Positions 16,825 through 23,617 of a stretch of DNA of 34,123 nucleotides are shown piece by piece. The first letter of the stretch is position 1, and every line of letters begins with the position of its first letter. The notes under the pieces are model-generated. The model was given only the letters and a program-made list of their open reading frames with translations. It was not told the DNA's origin and ran no database searches. Origin of the DNA: Bacteroidales bacterium (GTDB lineage Bacteria; Bacteroidota; Bacteroidia; Bacteroidales; P3); contig JAEEHQ010000075.1 in NCBI GenBank assembly GCA_016280915.1, forward strand, positions 1-34,123, given 5' to 3'. The position numbers and the translations under genes were made by a program.

Positions 16825-18057
16825 TTAATCCCAATTGAGGATTTTCTTGAAGTCGTACTCCTCGGGGTTGGGCAGATACTTGCGAGCGGCCTCGTAGTCG
16901 GCGGGCGTGATATAGTCCATGATATCGTTCACATACGACATCACCTTGTTGGAGTTGACGTTCACCAGTCTGGGTGGAATTTTGCCCGTGGCGGGATCTT
17001 GCAAGTCTTTCAGATAGAGAGGCGACACATTGCCCTGCTGGTCCACATAGACCATGCAGCCCGTGCAGCCCTGCCCAAAGAGGGTGTGAACGCCCATGCC
17101 CATCAGCGAGCAGTAGGTGAGGTCGAAGGCGATAGGCGCATGGCAGCGAATTTCATAACCCACCTCCACAGGACGCGATTTCACTTTCAGTTTTAGTTGG
17201 CTCATCTTCCGGTCGAGCATATCGTTGAAGATATGGGCTTTGGAGACTTTGCCCAATTCGGGATGGCCGTGCTCGTCATAGCTGAAATGGACGCCGCTGT
17301 TTTTGATTTCCTCATCAGAGAGGCTGTGGAACACCCCTTCGGAAATCATGGCAGCACCATAGTTGATGCCCATTATCTTACGTTTGACAATACAGGAAAC
17401 CACCATGTTGATGATTTTATCAACGGTAATCTCGGTCTTGTTGAAAAACTCGGGGATGATGACCATTGGATAATGGCAGGCTCCGGCAATGCCCAAAGCC
17501 AGATGTCCAGCGCTTCGGCCCATGGCGGAGACCACAAACCAGTTTTCAGAAGTGCGGGCATCTTCCATCACCGCGCTGCATATCACCGAGCCCTGCGACT
17601 TGGCACTGTTATAGCCAAAGGTGGGCGAGCTGTTGGGCAACGGCAGGTCGTTGTCGATAGTCTTCGGAACGTGAATGTTGGCGATGGGATAATGCTTGCT
17701 CTCCAAGAACTTGGCGATGCGGTTGGCCGTCGAGGCGGTGTCGTCGCCTCCCACTGTCACTAACAGCTTGATGCCGTTGTCGGTGAAAAGGGATAGGTTG
17801 AAACGTTTTTCAAAGTCCTCGTCGGTGGGTTTAAAACGGCTCATCTTCAGCAGGCTGCCGCCACGGTTGAAGATTTCGTCAGCCACTATGAAGTCCAAAT
17901 CCTGCATACGGGGATTCTCGGTAAAAAGCGAACTATAGCCGCCATGCAGACCAATGACGCGATAACCGTCGCGCAAAAAAGTCTTAGCCACAGAGGCTAT
18001 CACAGTGTTCATTCCAGGAGCGGGACCGCCGCCACAAAGTATTGCGATGCTTTTCAT
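16825..18057 (-). CDS. pfkA: 6-phosphofructokinase, PPi-type active site
   Basis: A 410-aa cytoplasmic glycolytic enzyme phosphorylating fructose 6-phosphate. It begins with the family P-loop-like ILCGGGPAPGMN and contains GGDDTAS (103-109), PKTIDND (131-137) and MGRSAGH. In ATP-dependent enzymes the equivalent positions are usually GGDGS and PGTIDND; Asp at the second site and Lys in PKTIDND are the residues known to favour pyrophosphate as phosphoryl donor. PPi use is therefore predicted, though mixed-substrate members exist. A TAnnTTTG promoter lies 63 bp upstream and a hairpin follows the gene, so it is probably transcribed alone, divergent from the transglutaminase gene. Confidence 0.93.
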   Translation of the reverse strand: MKSIAILCGGGPAPGMNTVIASVAKTFLRDGYRVIGLHGGYSSLFTENPRMQDLDFIVADEIFNRGGSLLKMSRFKPTDEDFEKRFNLSLFTDNGIKLLVTVGGDDTASTANRIAKFLESKHYPIANIHVPKTIDNDLPLPNSSPTFGYNSAKSQGSVICSAVMEDARTSENWFVVSAMGRSAGHLALGIAGACHYPMVIIPEFFNKTEITVDKIINMVVSCIVKRKIMGINYGAAMISEGVFHSLSDEEIKNSGVHFSYDEHGHPELGKVSKAHIFNDMLDRKMSQLKLKVKSRPVEVGYEIRCHAPIAFDLTYCSLMGMGVHTLFGQGCTGCMVYVDQQGNVSPLYLKDLQDPATGKIPPRLVNVNSNKVMSYVNDIMDYITPADYEAARKYLPNPEEYDFKKILNWD

Positions 18058-18119
18058 GTTGAATAGTATTTAAAAAATCTTTAATATGTACCTGTATCGA
18101 CCCTAGTCGAAACATTTTG

Positions 18120-18150
18120 CAAAGATACACCTTTTTTCAAAATAAACAAC
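18120..18150 (-). promoter_or_regulatory. Promoter of phosphofructokinase gene
   Basis: Minus-strand TATCTTTG (18120-18127) matches TAnnTTTG. A GTTG (three of four against TTTG) lies 19 bp upstream, the standard spacing for the Bacteroidota primary sigma factor. Confidence 0.65.
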
Positions 18151-18330
18151 ATAATTTCCAAAATTTAACACTACGCCACCCTCAACAACATCCTCCTTCC
18201 TCTCACGCCCCTCGTTTCTTGCTGATTAGACAGACCTGAAACTCCAAAGACAGCTGACAGCAGATAATCCAATGCGTGGTCAAATATTAAACGTGCTATA
18301 CTATCCTGACCATTTTTCCGTTATAAGGGC

Positions 18331-19437
18331 ATGAAACGTCGAAGTGCTTTACTGCTAATGCCATTACTGACCGTGAGCTTGTTGCTCTCGGTGAGTACGA
18401 TGGCCCAGTCGTCCCATCCTCAAACGTCAAAAGGTCAACCCCGACAATCCAAGACCTCCAAGGTCCAAAAGAGTCACACCCAGCCGACGGCCTCACAGAC
18501 ATCCAAAGACCTGTCCTCCCAAGGTCCCACCCATCAAAACGATGAAGAGGCAGCCCTATGGAAGGTACGTGTCGCACCCATTGTTGAGGGCTGCAACACC
18601 GACTACCAGAAGGCTCGCGCCATCTACGACTGGGTGTGCCAGAACATTGCCTACGATATGGGGAAAGACATCGGCGATGCCAATACCTGCTGGAGTCAAC
18701 GACGCGGCATCTGCAGCGGCTACTGTCAGCTCTACATCAAGCTGGCCCAAGGCTGTGGCCTACAGGCAGAAGAAATTAACGGCATGGCCAAGACCCTCAG
18801 TTTTGCCAATGGTACAGGTCCGCACGCCTGGGTGAAGGTGAAGACCGAGAAGGGATGGATTCTGCTGGATGCAACCTGGGGCTCAGGTGAGGTAATCACC
18901 GGACAGAAAGGCACAAAACAATACAAGCACCAGTACCGGTCGTTTTGGTTTGACATCGACCCGAAATGGAACATCTTCACCCATTTTCCAAAAGAAGCTG
19001 ACGACCAGCTACTCCCCTCCCCTATCAGCCAGGAGCAATACCAACGGCTTCCCATCTTTTGGCCCTCAATGGGAGAATGGGGACTGAATGCCGACAGCAC
19101 CCTGGCCTACTGCCTTGCCCACAAAGGTGCCAAGATGCCCAAAAGCTATGACGTGCCCCAGCAGGCGTTGGGCAAGATGAAGCTGTTGGAGTTCCCCCTC
19201 AGCCGCACACTACAAATTGGCAAAAGCTACCGCATCGTGGTGGAAACCACCGATGCAAACTACCGTCCTTTCTCCCAGCCCCAGACCGAATGGAAGCAAG
19301 AAGGCAACCGATACACCACTACCTTCAAGCCCACAGCCAAACAGAGATTCATTCGATTGGAGATTGGCGAGACCAACGGGAAAGGCGGCTGGAACGTCTT
19401 TACGATATTGGAATATACCGTTGAGGGCAAGCGATAG
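18331..19437 (+). CDS. Secreted transglutaminase-like protein
   Basis: A 368-aa protein with a signal peptide (LLLMPLLTVSLLLSVSTMAQ) and a Ser/Gln/Lys-rich low-complexity linker (residues 27-70). The transglutaminase/protease-like domain spans about 85-200 and has a complete catalytic triad: Cys128 in RRGICSGYC, His165 in GPHAWVKV, Asp180 in LLDATW. Bacterial members of this fold include peptidases and peptidoglycan-linked enzymes, so hydrolysis or crosslinking of peptides in the periplasm or outside the cell is the likely chemistry. The C-terminal 170 residues form an unrecognised beta-rich region. It is the last GC-rich gene before the AT-rich island. No clear promoter box is seen in the divergent spacer on this strand. 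Confidence 0.87.
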   Translation: MKRRSALLLMPLLTVSLLLSVSTMAQSSHPQTSKGQPRQSKTSKVQKSHTQPTASQTSKDLSSQGPTHQNDEEAALWKVRVAPIVEGCNTDYQKARAIYDWVCQNIAYDMGKDIGDANTCWSQRRGICSGYCQLYIKLAQGCGLQAEEINGMAKTLSFANGTGPHAWVKVKTEKGWILLDATWGSGEVITGQKGTKQYKHQYRSFWFDIDPKWNIFTHFPKEADDQLLPSPISQEQYQRLPIFWPSMGEWGLNADSTLAYCLAHKGAKMPKSYDVPQQALGKMKLLEFPLSRTLQIGKSYRIVVETTDANYRPFSQPQTEWKQEGNRYTTTFKPTAKQRFIRLEIGETNGKGGWNVFTILEYTVEGKR

Positions 19438-19756
19438 TTTATGGCCCCAAGGACAAAAAGCAATCAACCGCACCCCTGTCAACCAAAACCAGGAAAAAGT
19501 CACACCAAGCGCTGCAGTTCCTGTTGTTCCAATCATGCCATACGGCCTGACTTGTCATGCTGACCCTATGGTGAAGTTATTATCACCCACTTTTTTGAAC
19601 AGAAAGTCCTCCGCTACTCTCCCATGCCCTACATTGAGCATGGAAGATGATTATTATTCCGCCATACACAGCAAGTTGATATTAATTTTATAACCTGAAT
19701 AACATCAGGTTGCACTATTATTGCAATTTATTATCTGCTATTTCAGATATTATTCG
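19438..19756. other. Non-coding island boundary
   Basis: No convincing gene. A 158-aa plus frame crossing here is a shadow of the previous gene's reading. A hairpin, AACCTGA (19692-19698) with TCAGGTT (19705-19711), may close the transglutaminase transcript, but there is no strong T tail. Composition turns from GC-rich to AT-rich at about 19670. Confidence 0.5.
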
Positions 19757-19764
19757 TAACTTTG
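19734..19764 (+). promoter_or_regulatory. Promoter of HTH gene leader
   Basis: TCTG (19734-19737), 19 bp, then TAACTTTG (19757-19764): three of four in the -33 element and a full TAnnTTTG match at the standard spacing. It would give a leader of about 245 nt before the HTH start codon. Confidence 0.6.
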
Positions 19765-19846
19765 CAAAATAATCTAAAATAAACAGATTTATGTAAAAAG
19801 ATAGAATATAAAAATACATATTAAGGCGTATTCGCTTTTCTTTGGT

Positions 19847-19957
19847 AGTACTGAAATCTCGACAATTTCAACTATTCCTGCACAAGAAGAGAGAAACGCT
19901 CACGATACCGTGAGCTTTCTTGTTCGTAGGAATAGGTAGTCGAGAACCTCAGTACTG
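19847..19957 (+). ncRNA. Long structured leader RNA upstream of HTH gene
   Basis: A nested series of helices can be drawn by eye: AGTACTGA (19847-19854) with TCAGTACT near 19949-19956; CTCGAC (19858-19863) with GTCGAG; CTATTCCT (19872-19879) with AGGAATAG (19928-19935); ACAAGAA (19882-19888) with TTCTTGT (19917-19923); and an apical GCTCACG (19898-19904) with CGTGAGC (19909-19915), loop ATAC. The whole forms one imperfect hairpin of about 110 nt lying between a predicted promoter and the HTH start codon, about 60 nt before the ATG. Two internal loops separate well-paired helices, as in regulatory leaders. No Rfam family is claimed. Confidence 0.65.
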
Positions 19958-20016
19958 AACAGAAATAGTTCACGGCTTTTTATTGCCTTTTGAATCTACA
20001 AATAACATCAACCACT

Positions 20017-20226
20017 ATGCAGTTACACATAGGTTACATTATTCGCGACGAATTACGTCGTCAAGGACGAACAAATCAATGGCTTGCTGACCAAATGAGC
20101 ATAGATAGAAGCACTTTGCAACGCCTGTTCAATAAGTCATCCATTGACACGCAGCAACTCTTCCGCATCAGCAAAATACTTGGGAAAGACCTCTTTAGGT
20201 ACTATTCGGATATGCTCTCTATGTAG
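20017..20226 (+). CDS. Small XRE-like helix-turn-helix regulator
   Basis: A 69-aa protein that is almost entirely one helix-turn-helix domain: HIGYIIRDELRRQGRTNQ, then WLADQMSIDRSTLQRLFN (likely HTH helices), then SSIDTQQLFRISKILGKDLFRYYS. It resembles the short Bacteroidales regulators that begin HIGxxIxxEL and end in an FFxYYS-type tail. ATG 20017 is chosen over an upstream in-frame TTG at 19990, which lies in the leader. It probably binds DNA as a dimer. Its stop codon overlaps the first bases of a palindromic operator shared with the RiPP operon, and a decayed copy of this gene precedes that operon in the same position. It is therefore a good candidate for the regulator of both units; that is inference. 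Confidence 0.82.
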   Translation: MQLHIGYIIRDELRRQGRTNQWLADQMSIDRSTLQRLFNKSSIDTQQLFRISKILGKDLFRYYSDMLSM

Positions 20227-20286
20227 CAGACATTGCTACGTAGCACAGTACGCTACTTTTCAATTGGAACAAAAAAACTACTTTTG
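20222..20286 (+). promoter_or_regulatory. Palindromic operator and promoter, copy A
   Basis: An imperfect palindrome at 20223-20256 (GTAGCAGACATTGCT, ACGT, AGCACAGTACGCTAC; 11 of 15 positions symmetric) followed by a TACTTTTG -7 box at 20279-20286. There is no convincing TTTG at -33 where the operator's right arm ends, which fits activator-dependent transcription. The start of the 120-aa gene is 36 nt downstream. Copy B at 28189-28253 has the same layout with an identical 57-nt distance from the start of the operator to the -7 box. Confidence 0.72.
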
Positions 20287-20322
20287 CATTGAATTATATC
20301 AAAAACACTAAATAAATATAAA

Positions 20323-20685
20323 ATGAAAAAGTTTACATTGCTCATTATCGCTTTGTTTTTAGGCTTCTATTCAGCGATGGCTCAATTGAGCCCCAGCGAA
20401 TTAGCCAAACTAACACCTTTACAAAAATCCATTTATGAACGACAGTCAGCTGAAATCAAAGCTGCTATTAAGGCTGCTCAAGATGAATTATTCAAAGCCG
20501 AAGATATTATAAGAATGGGCAAAGAAATGATGGATGATAATGCTAAGGCTGCTGGTGCTGCGCATATTGCCCGAGGAGTTGCTTTACAAGAAAAGGCACA
20601 AAAAGTAATAGAAGAAGAGAGAAAAAAACAGGTTCTTCTTGACCAAGCCGCTAGAGAGGCCATCGAGAACAATAAGAAAAAATAG
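20323..20685 (+). CDS. Small secreted helical protein, unknown function
   Basis: A 120-aa protein with a clear signal peptide (FTLLIIALFLGFYSAMAQ) and a mature part that is nearly all charged alpha-helix, rich in Ala, Glu, Lys and Gln (KAAIKAAQDELFKAEDII, EKAQKVIEEERKKQ), likely to form a coiled coil. No enzyme motif or cysteine is present. It is the first gene after operator copy A and has AT-rich codon use unlike the flanking core genes. Periplasmic location is expected. Function not recognised. Confidence 0.75.
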   Translation: MKKFTLLIIALFLGFYSAMAQLSPSELAKLTPLQKSIYERQSAEIKAAIKAAQDELFKAEDIIRMGKEMMDDNAKAAGAAHIARGVALQEKAQKVIEEERKKQVLLDQAAREAIENNKKK

Positions 20686-20688
20686 GAG

Positions 20689-20716
20689 ATTAGCAACCGG
20701 AATTAACAATGCTAAT
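20689..20716. repeat. Short inverted repeat after 120-aa gene
   Basis: ATTAGCA (20689-20695) and TGCTAAT (20710-20716) flank a 14-nt loop, beginning 3 bp after the stop codon. There is no T tail, so it may be an mRNA 3' hairpin or a processing site rather than a classical terminator. Confidence 0.35.
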
Positions 20717-20832
20717 AACCTTTGCAGAAACTAACAAACTGGAGAAACCGATAAAGTGGGCTTCAAAAAAAATGATAAAAATAAATAATCAACTATAGTA
20801 GTATACCTACTGTTCAGAAAATTACTTTAACC

Positions 20833-21480
20833 ATGAAAAGTTTAACAAAAATCATTCTGACAATAGGACTATTATTTGTCACCATTCCCACAATGGGGCA
20901 GTATGATAGGCCGACATATCACGACTCCTATAATGACTTCTATATCTTCGGAGGTTATCAACAACTACAACATCCAACAGGAACATACCATGTTGCTTCT
21001 ATACATGCAGAAATACTGTATAGTTTTTTTGGTTCAAGAATCGGGGTTACTATGGGTTCCGACTACTTTTCATTCAGTCCCTGCGGTATTTTTTTATTTG
21101 CTCCCGGTATCTTCATCGAAACCATGCGTGGAGAAGGTGGTAATCCTGCATTGCTTCCTTTCATGCTTATTTCTCTATCAGCAGCACAATGGCACATTCC
21201 ATTATCCGACCATATCGAAGTTAGTTGTGGATGGGATGCTATGAAATTCACCAAACTAAAAAACTATAGCGACACATACTATATTACAGGAAGTCTCAAT
21301 GCAGGATTAACATGTTTCTTGGGTAACAACCTCTTTATTAATGGCTACTATGAATTCAATCACACAAACAATTATATGATATCATTTATAAATTGGATGT
21401 TTGAATCTCAAGTGTTCTCAAATCAACCCAGTGTTTTAAAAGGGCACTCCTTTGGTGCCCGTATTGGTTGGATGTTTTGA
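20833..21480 (+). CDS. Secreted, probable small outer-membrane barrel
   Basis: A 215-aa protein with a signal peptide (IILTIGLLFVTIPTMGQ). The mature part has many short amphipathic, aromatic-rich strands (YNDFYIFGGY, ASIHAEILYSF, LNAGLTCFLG, LFINGYYEFN) and ends SFGARIGWMF, with the C-terminal Phe usual for outer-membrane barrels. A barrel is plausible but not certain. Codon use is AT-rich like the rest of the island. It is 147 nt after the 120-aa gene on the same strand; no separate good promoter is seen, so it may belong to the unit under operator A. Confidence 0.68.
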   Translation: MKSLTKIILTIGLLFVTIPTMGQYDRPTYHDSYNDFYIFGGYQQLQHPTGTYHVASIHAEILYSFFGSRIGVTMGSDYFSFSPCGIFLFAPGIFIETMRGEGGNPALLPFMLISLSAAQWHIPLSDHIEVSCGWDAMKFTKLKNYSDTYYITGSLNAGLTCFLGNNLFINGYYEFNHTNNYMISFINWMFESQVFSNQPSVLKGHSFGARIGWMF

Positions 21481-21599
21481 ATATTTATTATTCAACAAAT
21501 AAGCAACAAATAGATGAAAAAACACTAATTGAGAATTTAGCTATGGCACAAATCGATAGTGAGCATGACGCAGTAGATGGATTTGCAAAAAAGGGGTGA
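21480..21599 (+). pseudogene. Possible gene remnant
   Basis: An open frame with coding-like residues (STNKQQIDEKTLIENLAMAQ, IDSEHDAVDGFAKKG) runs from the end of the barrel gene to a TGA at 21597-21599 and has no good start codon. Just before the stop is an A6 run, and a one-base shift there continues as RGEIYVHPGN. It may be the tail of a lost gene. No family recognised. Confidence 0.3.
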
Positions 21600-21715
21600 G
21601 ATTTATGTGCATCCTGGCAATTGATAATTGCATATTAAAACTTTTTCAAATTGAAATCAGATCAATTCAAATAATGTAGCCGATAACTATGTCAACTTAT
21701 TTGCAAAACAAGGCA

Positions 21716-22207
21716 ATGAAAGAAATAATCATAATTGGACACCTACTTCTTATATGCATCTCAACAGCAGTTGCACAAGTTAATATAAATCAATATGATG
21801 GAGACTGGTATCATAACTACAATGGAGTGTGCGCACCTCAAGATTACACAACATCTGTGAGTAGAGGTACTGGAAAAGATGTATATAGAATAGAGACAGT
21901 AGATGGATATACAAACGTGCGTGTAAAGAAGCAATACCCCTGTGAAAACGAATATAACTATTGGGAATGTACAGTAACTCAATGTGACGAAAATGCTCTT
22001 AAGTGGCATTCTGAAATTAATAGATATGAATACGAAGGTATTATAACCGTAATTGAATATTACTGCACACTAGTTTACAACCATGGAGTATTGCAGGCTA
22101 GTACTTATTATATTCAAAAGGAATTTAATAAACAAGGAAAGGAACTATACACCCATAGGTATGGTATCGAGAGCTTTACATTATATAAAAATGCCAGCGA
22201 CTGGTAA
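21716..22207 (+). CDS. Small secreted protein, paralogue of the RiPP-unit protein
   Basis: A 163-aa protein; ATG 21716 is chosen over ATG 21689 because the signal peptide (EIIIIGHLLLICISTAVAQ) then starts at the N-terminus. The mature part is beta-rich and starts with a short YDGDW motif, a lipocalin-like layout. By eye it aligns with the 172-aa protein at 23089-23607 on the other strand: GDW/GEW near the N-terminus, YRI followed by a VR-x-K strand, a Y-x-x-Y spacer, a D-x-N-x-x-x-W strand, and a similar C-terminal end in W. Similarity is low but runs in order across the length. Two such proteins at opposite ends of the convergent units suggest a shared role. Four cysteines are present in the mature part. 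Function unknown. Confidence 0.72.
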   Translation: MKEIIIIGHLLLICISTAVAQVNINQYDGDWYHNYNGVCAPQDYTTSVSRGTGKDVYRIETVDGYTNVRVKKQYPCENEYNYWECTVTQCDENALKWHSEINRYEYEGIITVIEYYCTLVYNHGVLQASTYYIQKEFNKQGKELYTHRYGIESFTLYKNASDW

Positions 22208-22236
22208 AGAGCCATTAAATTCAATAAACAATCTAA

Positions 22237-22329
22237 ATGAAAACAAGTGTACTACTGTATAACTATGATTTCGCTATTATATCACCTTCTGTAAGTCACT
22301 TAGAAATCAATTATAATATTATTTCATAA
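22237..22329 (+). CDS. Candidate 30-aa small ORF
   Basis: An ATG-initiated 30-codon frame (begins MKTSVLLYNYDF) lies in the 163-nt gap between the 163-aa and Sel1 genes. It has no ribosome-binding signal and no recognised motif. It is listed because the gap is otherwise empty and small peptides are common in such islands; it may well be chance. Confidence 0.2.
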   Translation: MKTSVLLYNYDFAIISPSVSHLEINYNIIS

Positions 22330-22370
22330 TAATAGTTGACAATAAGATTCCATAATCAAACCTTTAAAAA

Positions 22371-23021
22371 ATGAAGAAATTATTAACAACACTAGCAATA
22401 ACCTTATCATTTTTCTCTATAACACCTAACATCTTTGCCCAAGACAGCGTTACTCTTTATATAGAGTTGCCAGTTGGCCCTGGACGTACAATCACCTTTA
22501 TGAAAGATTCATTTGAAACATATCCTACAAACATTTCTGACGATTTCTTTAATACACCTATGCGTTCCAATTACAGGGTAAGCGATTTTGAATATGCACT
22601 GGTCATAAGATTACCTAAAGAAAACAACTACTTTGTGTTTCGTGTGGATAATGGATATGGTACGAAAGCTATTATTGGATGTTTCTGCACAGGTAAAGAC
22701 GCTTCTTTTCGATTAAAAAGTTTTGATTATGTAGAAGAACCAGAAGAGAATTCCATGGAGATTTTCCGTAAAGCGAAGGAACTCGAGTTCCAACACAAAT
22801 ATCGAAAAGCAAACAAACTATATCAAAAAGCCGCTGAGATAGGGAACGTATTAGCCATGACAAAACTAGCTGACAACTACCGAGATGGTAAAGGTTGTAT
22901 CCGAAATCCAAGAAAAGCCTATCATTGGTATGAACAGGCATCATTTTTTGGTGACAAATATTCTGCCGCCATGATAGCACGGGATGGGTATAAACATAAA
23001 GTAATAGTTTCTGTCATGTAG
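22371..23021 (+). CDS. Secreted protein with C-terminal Sel1-like repeats
   Basis: A 216-aa protein with a signal peptide (LLTTLAITLSFFSITPNIFAQ). Residues about 25-120 form an unrecognised beta-rich domain. From about 125 a helical Sel1-like region follows: EFQHKYRKANKLYQKAAEIGNVLAMTKLA (here split by its repeat boundary) and DNYRDGKGCIRNPRKAYHWYEQAS with the diagnostic G-x-G and A-x-x-W/L-Y-x-x-A spacing. Sel1 repeats mediate protein-protein contacts in the periplasm or outer membrane. It is the last plus-strand gene of the island, ending 68 bp from the convergent RiPP unit with no obvious terminator between them. Confidence 0.75.
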   Translation: MKKLLTTLAITLSFFSITPNIFAQDSVTLYIELPVGPGRTITFMKDSFETYPTNISDDFFNTPMRSNYRVSDFEYALVIRLPKENNYFVFRVDNGYGTKAIIGCFCTGKDASFRLKSFDYVEEPEENSMEIFRKAKELEFQHKYRKANKLYQKAAEIGNVLAMTKLADNYRDGKGCIRNPRKAYHWYEQASFFGDKYSAAMIARDGYKHKVIVSVM

Positions 23022-23088
23022 CTATTTAACCCCAATCGGTCATTAGGCCAACTTATATATTCTTTCTCGGATTATCTACAGAATTATA

Positions 23089-23607
23089 TTACCAATTGTC
23101 ATTATACAACATATGGTCTTCATTTGAGTAATCAAAATCGTCCGTACTCCTGTATCTCATATTTCTATCATAATTTACGGAGTGGATACTATAAAAAACA
23201 TAATGCAATCCCCCATTCTCAATTGTCAGTTTGGAATACTTTGTAATATCGCTGTATTCGTCAATTTCACCATTCACATAGAATGGCTGTTTTGACAAGT
23301 ATTGCTGCAACCACATGGTGTTATTATCTATTTTGGTAATAGTATATCGAGTATGATAATTCGTATAATTAGGGTCGCTAAGCTTTATTGTTTTCCCCCT
23401 AACGCTGTATTGGTCTCCGTTCTTTGTGATACGAATAATAATTCGATAATAAGCTTTAACAACCTCTTCTGTAGCGCGTGAGGCTTCCCAATCAATATCT
23501 GAATATGCCTCCGATGTCCACTCTCCTACCCAAGAATCATGTTCCTGTGCAGAGACAAATACTACTGATGCAAAGCAAAAAAACAATGATAGGATAAATC
23601 TTTTCAT
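23089..23607 (-). CDS. Small secreted protein at end of RiPP operon
   Basis: A 172-aa protein starting at ATG 23607; the longer frame to 23655 overlaps the maturase gene and lacks a signal at its end. Signal peptide FILSLFFCFASVVFVSAQ, then a beta-rich, Tyr- and Asp-rich mature part with WVGEW, YYRIIIRITKNG and DDFDYSNED. It begins 10 bp after the radical SAM stop, so it is almost certainly in the RiPP transcript. It appears distantly paralogous to the protein at 21716-22207. In RiPP operons a last secreted gene could be an immunity factor, receptor or accessory protein; nothing in the sequence decides between these. Confidence 0.75.
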   Translation of the reverse strand: MKRFILSLFFCFASVVFVSAQEHDSWVGEWTSEAYSDIDWEASRATEEVVKAYYRIIIRITKNGDQYSVRGKTIKLSDPNYTNYHTRYTITKIDNNTMWLQQYLSKQPFYVNGEIDEYSDITKYSKLTIENGGLHYVFYSIHSVNYDRNMRYRSTDDFDYSNEDHMLYNDNW

Positions 23608-23617
23608 ATAAATAACA

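Noticed and set aside
19990-20016. TTG start extending the HTH protein by nine residues
   Set aside because: The extension lies in the leader and is not needed for the domain; ATG 20017 gives the usual short N-terminus.
20222-20257. LytTR-type binding site
   Set aside because: The element is a two-fold palindrome rather than a pair of direct repeats, and no LytTR regulator is encoded in the window.
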